From NCBI RefSeq assembly GCF_033958435.1, contig NC_134137.1:170389501-170453500 (forward strand): DNA of 64,000 bases. Direction: 5' to 3'. A program made the position numbers and the translations under genes. Below, piece after piece: positions 57,482 through 64,000 of this stretch. The notes under the pieces were generated by a model, which saw nothing but the letters and a program-made list of their open reading frames with translations, searched no databases and was not told where the DNA came from. The first letter of the stretch is position 1. Each line of letters opens with the position of its first letter. Source of the DNA: Carettochelys insculpta (taxonomy: Eukaryota; Chordata; Testudines; Carettochelyidae).

Positions 57482-57708
57482 CTTATTTCTTCTTTAAAGA
57501 ATTTCTTGCAAATCGATGTTCCGATGCAGGCATTACATTTATCGAGTCCCAGGAAAGTCCGGCCAAAATTGTAGCTGGGTTTGACATGGGGCATGGCAGA
57601 AGGAAAAATTGTTGCTTCTAAGAAAGGACTCCAGTTCAGGGTCAAAAACTGAATCAGTTGCAATAAACCTAGAACTTTAAAGCAAAAGAAATACATCCAG
57701 CACCCCAT
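57482..57708 (-). CDS. DIPK2B: DIPK2B coding exon 1 (signal peptide and Cys-rich N-terminus)
   Basis: This is the first coding exon of a divergent protein kinase of the FAM69/DIPK2 family, a protein expected to enter the secretory pathway. It encodes residues 1-75 plus two bases of codon 76. A hydrophobic stretch at about residues 6-35 looks like a signal peptide. The family-diagnostic segment FLGLDKCNACIGTSICKKF follows (Cys58, Cys61 and Cys67), which I recognise as DIPK2B rather than its paralogue DIPK2A. An in-frame TAG lies directly before the ATG at 57706-57708, so translation starts here or at Met5; both have a T at -3. The exon ends AAATAAG|GTCAGA, with donor GT at 57480-57481, in phase 2. 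It joins exon 2 to restore an Arg codon. The full protein from the five exons is 431 residues, close to the roughly 430 of the family. I see no TATA box or CpG island just upstream, and a 5' non-coding exon cannot be excluded. Confidence 0.92.
57594..57708 (-). other. DIPK2B: Predicted signal peptide and start region of DIPK2B
   Basis: Residues 1-38 are strongly hydrophobic, with FFCFKVLGLLQLIQFL as the core, a polar stretch near SPFLEAT and a possible cleavage near residues 31-39. This fits targeting to the ER and Golgi lumen or secretion, as described for DIPK2 proteins. Met5 is an alternative start that would also leave a functional-looking signal. Confidence 0.6.
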
Positions 57709-58415
57709 CTACGGTTTTTGTGATCCTACCCTGTGCTCTCTGAGCTTTAGGTGATCTCAGTTTGTAATTGTGAATCCCTAAACTAGAGAGAGGATTTTGG
57801 TTCACAAGAGCCAGAAACTGTTCCCATCCTGCCAGCTGGTTGGCGGCTCTATAGGTTTGCATTCTGGGCGTGTGTTATGTCGGAGGGGCAAGGGTATGAG
57901 GAAATGCATGGAGGATGCAGATAACTTGGGTTACCATAGTTACCTTTCCTCTGCTTCATGCAGCTGTTTCAGGCCCTGTTGACCCCACCCATCATCACAC
58001 TTGGAAAACAACAAGAAGTCCTCATCTGTACTATCTGCAGACAAATGTTGCTGCTGTAGCCCAGGGCATACAGAGGACACTTACATCAGCACCACCTCCA
58101 CTGGGACAACAGTGCAACAAAGGCATGAATTTTTAACTGGAGCTAAAAATTTCATATTTTTTTTGTTTGTTTGTATGCCTGGGGAAAGCACGCTTCAAAG
58201 GCCTTTGCTGAGCTCCAGCATGTGTAGTTTCTTATAACTCCAGTCTGCTCACCTTCTAACAGGGGAACTTGGCTGTGGTTTAACAGCAGAATTGCTCTTC
58301 TCTTGTTTTTCAGTCACTGTGTAGTTGAAAAGATTTGTTGCACTGTCCTAGGAGTGAATGTGTTGTGGTCAGTGGGACAGGTGGTTCGGAAAATGTTTCC
58401 CGTTTTTTAATGGCC
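57709..58415 (-). promoter_or_regulatory. 5' flank of DIPK2B, presumed promoter and 5' UTR
   Basis: Region directly upstream of the start codon. I see no CpG island, TATA box or recognised repeat. The presence of the promoter is inferred from gene position only; a further upstream non-coding exon is possible. Confidence 0.3.
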
Positions 58416-58800
58416 CAGAATCTCAAAGGTATTTAGGTGCCTAACTCCTATTGATTTTGAAAATGGGCATTAGATAGGTCTACAGTGCCGTCCCGCATCA
58501 GCTGATTCAGGCTTGTGGACTCAGGGTGTGGAGCAATGAAATTGCAGTGTAGACATTTGGGATTTGGCTGGAGCCCAAGCACTGGGACCCTACGAGGGGG
58601 GAGGTTCCCAGAGCCCAGTCTGCAGCACAAGATCAAACCTCAACGTTACAATGTTATGCCCCTCCCCGCCGCCCAATTAGCTGACACAGGCTAGACACCA
58701 CTGTTTAATTGCAGTGCAGGCATAACCCGTAACTATCAGTAAGACTTAGGCTCCTAAGTGCCAAATTCAGTTAGGTGACTTTGGAAATTTTACCTATAGT
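58415..58800. repeat. Old palindromic amniote repeat split by an insertion
   Basis: The left part (AAAGGTATTTAGGTGCCTAA at 58427-58446) and the right part (GGCTCCTAAGTGCCAAATTC near 58750-58769, then AGTTAGGTGAC) are the two halves of a widespread palindromic repeat. About 270 bases of a different repeat separate them. Confidence 0.6.
58478..58738 (-). mobile_element. DNA-transposon MITE (GCAGTGTAGAC type)
   Basis: Contains AAATTGCAGTGTAGACATTT, GGGACCCTACGAGGGGGGAG, CCCAGAGCCCAGTCTGCAGC and CAATTAGCTGACACAGGC, in the order of a turtle and amniote nonautonomous element with internal inverted repeats. It has landed inside the palindromic repeat at 58415-58800. Confidence 0.6.
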
Positions 58801-59461
58801 CCCACCCAAAATGGAGAAAGCAATGGGGAGATGTTGGAAGCTTGCAATGGCAGTTAAATGCAGTTATACTGAATACTCCCTTGTATCCAAAACCGTAATA
58901 TCCAAACCTGTGCATCAGTGGAATCTCTGGTTTGTTCTCCAGCATGAGATACTGCCCTCTACAGCATGAACTTCCTGCTGGGCACCAGCCAGGGATTCAA
59001 ATAAAGTGGAGGTTTGGAGCACAGAACAGAGGGTGCCCCCTGGCTGGCACAGCAAGGCGGAAGATGAGGTCCCAATGGAAGGGGAGGACATTCTACTATT
59101 GAACAGCTCCTGCACCTCCAGAGTAGCCAAAATCCTGACTATCCAAATAAAATCCATCTCCTGCCTGCTATTCTAATGATTGGGCAGACACTGTAGTTCA
59201 TACTAACAACAGAACGCTAGGTTAAAACAATAGTGCCATTGAGGATGTAAAGTCAAACACTTGGAAGCTGGAGAAATGCCAGGATGCAGCCTTTTTTCAG
59301 CCCTCTTGTGCAACTGCATTATGATCCGTCCTTTAATTGTGTGATATCACACTTTCCCTCCCCCATGCCCCCCCCCCCGTTCCATTCACAGGACGGATCT
59401 GCTCTGAGGGGTGAATTAGGCTTGTGTACGAAGGAGGCTATTTGTGGGATCCTTCCCAGGT

Positions 59462-59580
59462 TGGGAAGATTGGCCTGGTCTAGTAAACAGGGCACTGGCC
59501 TGGAGTGCAAAAGACCTGCTTTAGTTCCCTGCTCAGCTTCAGGCGTGTGGCATGACCTTGGTCAAATAATTTTCTAGTAC
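59462..59580 (+). mobile_element. MIR-like SINE
   Basis: GTCTAGTAAACAGGGCACTG, then a box-B-like TTTAGTTCCCTGCTC and GTGTGGCATGACCTTGGTCA, match MIR. It is old and diverged. Confidence 0.6.
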
Positions 59581-59686
59581 TTGGAAGAGCAAAAATGTCA
59601 AAGCAAATGATATGTGGAGCAGTGACACTTGCTTTTGTGCATTATGATTAGGGTTTGAAGCTTGAATTTGCAGCCCAGATGTCTAC

Positions 59687-60010
59687 AGATTGAACCTCTT
59701 TAATGCGGCACCCTCAGGACCTGACTGGTGCTGGGTGAGAGAATTTGCCAGACCACAGGAGGTCAATATTGTTTAGCACGTTACCAACACTGCCACTGCT
59801 TATTGTGCTCTTAGAAGACATTCAGGGGCCGATTACGACTAAATAACAGCACAGAACGCTGAGAGCCAGGACTGGTGGATGGAAACAAACTTTATGGGAC
59901 TGCAGGAAACTTGTCCACTCTTATAATAAGAGGCTGCCTGGCTAACTAAAATCATGACAGATTACAGATGTTGCTGGATGAGGGAATTACAGATTAGAGA
60001 AGTTCAACCA
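59687..60010 (+). repeat. hAT-like interspersed repeat, copy 3
   Basis: The ends TTGAACCTCTTTAATGCGGC and, inverted, GGTTGAACTTCTCTAATCTG pair. The core GCCAGACCACAGGAGGTCAA and GAGAGCCAGGACTGGTGGAT are shared with 61495-61807 and, inverted, with 1-200 and 29118-29434. Confidence 0.75.
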
Positions 60011-60361
60011 GTACCACTTCAGCTATGGGACTAACGCTGGTAGGTTGAAGGAGAAGGCCATTGGGTCCTGGCTGTGGATAGGAGACCCCCAGCCTGACAC
60101 CTTTTTTTTTTCCCCTTTCCTCACACAGAGAGGTAGGGAGGGAACCTTCCCCATCTGATTCTGCTGGGCATGGGAATGGGCCACTGGGGCTGAGCGCTAG
60201 ACATGGAGGGGAGAGTTATTGTGGAGGCCATGGCCCCATTCTCTCGCCTCACCTCTGAGAGGCTGCCTGAACCCATGGCACCTGTTGATGTTGGAGATGC
60301 TGTGGCTGCTTGGTTGGTGGCGTGAGCCCAACCCTTTGGGATGCTTGTCGCATACAGTGAC

Positions 60362-60560
60362 TATATTGCTAGTTAGGAGACCAAAATTCTATTCCCAGCT
60401 TTGCCACTGCCCTGCCTGTGAGCTTGGCCAAGTCACTTCATCTCCCTGGACTTCCGGTTCTCCATTGGTCAAATGGAGATAATGACTTTTTACCCCCCTT
60501 TATAAAGATCTTTGAAATCAACTGATGAAAGGGGCCATCTGACTGAAGAGATGCATCTGT
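60362..60560 (+). mobile_element. MIR SINE
   Basis: TTCCCAGCTTTGCCACTGCC, CTTGGCCAAGTCACTTCATC and CAAATGGAGATAATGACTT reproduce the MIR core and 3' region well for an old element. Confidence 0.78.
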
Positions 60561-60564
60561 GCCA

Positions 60565-61490
60565 GGCCATTTACTAGTTTTCCACCTACAGAAAACAGTA
60601 GCTTTCACTCCTTCAGCCCCTGCCTCTGCAGTGAAAGAGTGACAGCACCTCCCCTTAACCAGCTTTTCCCCAGGCTATAGACATTAAATTCCCTCAGGCT
60701 GTTTGTCTCCCATCTTCTAGTTCCTTTTATCATTTTAGTGGCTTGTTTTTGAACCATATTTTAGACTCCTTTTGACAATTGAGATTCAAAATTCTTCACT
60801 CCCAGACCTGTGCTTTAACCTTGAAATCAGATAGTCTGTGGGAAGAGAGAGGCCTTCGTTCCTCCGAGCTGTCAGTTTGGTCTTTTCTGCAAGCACTGTG
60901 TTCATTTGTATTGATTGAGTTAAAAATATATATCTGTACACCAATGATGTTTCTCTTCTGTGGCAAACTACAGTAACAATCATTGGTTTTGCACTATTGT
61001 TTGAGTTAAGAATACAGAGCAAAGACTGTTTTTGCAAAGTACAGTACTATTCCATGTATGAATTCTTTCTTATTATGGTATAGTAGTTGCATCACTTTGT
61101 AGTGGAGTAAAAGCATGAAGTTTTGGATTGTGGGAATGGGAAGAATACACCTTCCAGCTTGCTGCTGCCATTTTGCATTTAATTCTTCAGTTTGAGCTTA
61201 GGTAGCTTTAAAATTTCCACAGGGCTTTTTGTTTAGACTCATGCCATAATTGAATGCAGACAAAGCAAATAGGCACCATTAAATTATGCTTACAAAAGTG
61301 CAAAGGAAGCTTTGTAAATTCAGGCTTACTCAGAGTGGCTGTAGAATGTCAGCTATGAATCTCTACAGCCCCAAATTTCCCAGAAGGGAAAATGTTTTTA
61401 AAGCAAACGTGCCCTTTTTAAAGCTGCCTGCACTGTAGGCAATGATGTCAAACATACTCTTTCCAGTAACTGATTACTTTAGGCATTGTA
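60565..61490. other. 5' flanking stretch, nothing recognised
   Basis: No gene or repeat identified. Confidence 0.45.
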
Positions 61491-61494
61491 ATAC

Positions 61495-61807
61495 AGCTTC
61501 AACCTCTCTAGTCCAGCACCTGACAGGTGCCGAAAGAGAGAATTTGCTGGACCACAGGAGGTCAATATTGCCTAGCACTTTACCAACACTTCACAGCTTA
61601 CTGGACTCTTAGAAGACATTTAGAGGTAAATTGCAGCTAAATAACAGCACAGAACACTGAGAGCCAGGACTGGTGGCTGGAAACAAACTTTATGGGACCG
61701 CGGGAATCTTGGCCACACCCACGATAAGTGGCCGTCCAGCTGACAAAAATCATGCCAGTCAATAGATGCTGCTGGACAAGAGAGTGCTGCATGACAGAAG
61801 TTTAACC
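61495..61807 (+). repeat. hAT-like interspersed repeat, copy 4
   Basis: Same family and orientation as 59687-60010. The ends TCAACCTCTCTAGTCCAGCA and, inverted, GGTTAAACTTCTGTCATGCA pair. Confidence 0.75.
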
Positions 61808-61809
61808 TA

Positions 61810-63897
61810 TATATCGATTTAAAATCAGTGTCCAGCGTGTGTTTTTAAATGGTACACGTTAGGCTGGATTGTCAAGAGGCCCTGTGCATGCTCATCTCCC
61901 ACTGACTTCTGTTGCAGTTCCAGGTGCCCAATTCTTAGGAAGATCTGGCCTAGGAAATTTTACATCGCCTTCACGCAGCCTTGCAAGACATTTTACATCA
62001 GAAAATTAACTGAAGAAGTACAACACCTCCACTGAGTCAGTGACCCAAACAGAAAAGTATAACTAGATGAAACATAACCAGTCCAAATGCCTGTGTGATG
62101 GTATCAAAGTCGTGCTGAAATAAGGCGGGAGGACAGGCTTTCTTGGAAAGGTTTCTAATGCAGGGTTTCCTCCAACCGAGATGGGAGAATTGTCAGTCAT
62201 GTGTTGCCAAGGAAGCAGAAACCTCTCCTAACTCCCTCACTGGGAACAACTGGTCTGGCATGGAGGAATCCTCCCAGAGTCAGCAGAACAGCTCCTGTGC
62301 TGCCCTGTGGTCAGGAGAGGGAGAAATGTTGTGGGTGATGAGGGGTGCCTCTGGAGCACAGCATAATCTAGCAGTCCCAGGGCTGCTCTAAGTTGTGCTG
62401 TGGCAGAGCATCATTGAACTCTAACTGGGTCCTGATCAACTGCTTGGTACAAACTGGGTGTAGCAGAGAAGTCGTCCCCCAGTGCTTTGTCTTCCCTTTA
62501 GCAGTGGGCAAGAAAGGGGTGAAACAGAGTGGTGGTGAATGCTTTTGTGTGCCTCTTAGCACTGACAAGTTCCATTTGCTTTTAGTGGGGTACCTGGTCC
62601 AGCAGTTCTCAGGTGTTTCAAGCAGCAGCGACTGCAGTGTGAGGCCAATTCTCTAGGGACCGTGAATGGTGACTGTGCTGCATTTTCCATGTGTTCCTTA
62701 CTGAATGCTGAAGCAGGTACAGTTCACTAGCGTGATGCTTTCCTCAGCGGCTGTCAGCAGGCATGGCAGCAGTTGGTGGGCTAATCATTAAGGTACATTT
62801 TGTACAGGAGATTCCATCTTCCAAGTCCACAAACACTAATTTATCTCCGCACTAGTGGAATACAAGCAACTGTTCCTCCAGACCCTTACCCTTCCCAAAT
62901 GCCAAGAAATTAAACAGCAGCAGCAACAAGAACAAGTCCCCCCCACCTTGCTCCTCCTGCCACACACACAGGTGTCCTACGGACCACCCTCAACAGATTC
63001 AGGCAGTTTTGAACTGAGATGTGGCCTGTAGTGAAGGGGAATTCATGGTGCCATGTACCCCGTGTCTGTCATGGCGAAGTGACACTGGTTTGAGTATCAT
63101 TTGACCCATGGCTTTCGGTGGCTCAAGATTTGTGGCAGATTAATGTTCTAAACTTTACCTGTGAGTTGGAAGTGCATATATGCAGCAGGAAATAGAAACA
63201 TCCCCACCCGTTCTCCATAAACAGCTTATGGGGAAGGATGGATGAAACAGGTGCAGAGAAATGAAGGAAGCTGCCTTACCAGACCACAATCTCTCTCCTC
63301 CAAACAGAAGCAAACACCTCATTCTTGGCTTGGCCAATAGACCATTTTTCCAGGGCGCCTGCTAGCCCAGTATCTCAGTGCCAGGTTACCTGGTTTTGAG
63401 GCAAGCTCCTAGAGTTCTCTTCCAAGACCAAAACTTTCTAAAATAACTCTGTGGTATCAGTAGAGGGCTGGGTTGCTGGGTGACGGAACGGTGATATGGT
63501 GGGCTTCAAGGTTGCTGCATCACCTGCAACATTCGTGTACCAATAAAATAAAATAAGCTGAAGTGTTTCTGTTGGTTAGTGAGGTGCTGCTCTTGGCCTG
63601 CGGTCCCGACTTGTGCCTGCTCTTGCCTTACTGCCACGGCCTTTCACCCTGAATGGCCAATGCGAGGCCTTGGGAGATGAAAGGGGAAACAGATTGCACA
63701 AGGTGTAGGTCAACTCCAGGTTTGCCAACGGCTCCTTATTACACGAGACGGGCCTTATTTTTTCATCTCTGTACAGCAAGATTGAGGGTTGGTCAGTGCT
63801 GCAAAAAAGCAGCAAGAAATACCTCTTGTGAATGTAGGTGAATACTACCTATTGATCCTGATGCTGATGATGATAAGAAGAGGAGGGGTGCAGTGGG
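61810..63897. other. 5' flanking stretch, nothing recognised
   Basis: Short open frames without domains. The text at 61861-61950 resembles the amniote repeat seen at 31543-31682, but weakly. Confidence 0.45.
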
Positions 63898-63898
63898 G

Positions 63899-64000
63899 AG
63901 CTACGTCTACATGTGAAGCCTACATTGAAAGAGCTGATTTCGATGTAGCAACATCGAAATAGGCTATTTCGATGAATAACATCTACACGTCCTCCAGGGC
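63899..64000 (-). mobile_element. 711-bp MITE family, third copy (cut by window edge)
   Basis: The last 102 bases are the reverse complement of the right end of copies A and B: AGCTACGTCTACATGTGAAG, then the TTTCGATGTAGCAACATCG block and GAATAACATCTACACGTCC. The rest lies outside the window. Confidence 0.88.

Noticed and set aside
58860..59160. A second Tigger-type element (ATATCCAAACC and GACTATCCAAATAAAATCC text)
   Set aside because: Some end-like words are present, but no paired terminal repeat with TA borders could be found.

Overview
The window is vertebrate nuclear DNA, most likely from a turtle. It has spliced exons, long introns, CR1 LINE fragments in both orientations, a tRNA-derived SINE of the tortoise Pol III type, MIR and hAT/Tigger relics, and many PIF/Harbinger-type elements with TTCGAA-rich ends. 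There is no bacterial-style gene organisation, rRNA gene or CRISPR array.

One host gene is recognisable: DIPK2B (also CXorf36/DIA1R), a secretory-pathway protein of the FAM69/DIPK divergent kinase family. It lies on the minus strand, and its five coding exons are at 57482-57708, 45719-45983, 32837-33010, 28590-28878 and 26067-26407. All exon borders carry GT/AG, the phases agree, and the exons join into one frame of 431 codons plus stop. Its introns are about 11.5, 12.7, 4.0 and 2.2 kb.

Layout: 1-26066 lies downstream of DIPK2B and holds unique DNA with interspersed repeats, including a 711-bp Harbinger MITE at 8074 with a twin at 23270, a degraded CR1 at 12.1-13.7 kb, and a 3.6-kb PIF/Harbinger relic (H1, 17665-21241). 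26067-57708 is the DIPK2B locus. Its introns hold a 3-kb same-sense CR1 (35.3-38.3 kb), foldback MITEs at 41.2 and 47.0 kb, a second PIF/Harbinger relic (H2, 49769-53189), another CR1 at 53.7-55.1 kb and a SINE at 55.7 kb. 57709-64000 is the 5' flank, with hAT-like repeats, MIRs and the edge of a third copy of the 711-bp MITE family.

Both Harbinger relics keep the two-gene plan of the superfamily: a DDE transposase and a Myb/SANT-like protein, converging from opposite ends. Target-site duplications of 3 bp can be read for most of the related elements (TAA, AGT, AGG, TAG, AAT, TTA, ACT), which ties the MITEs to this superfamily. The left end of the 711-bp MITE is the reverse complement of the right end of H2, so the MITE looks like an internal-deletion derivative of the H2 lineage. 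Assignments rest on reading the sequence and on remembered family features; no database search was possible.
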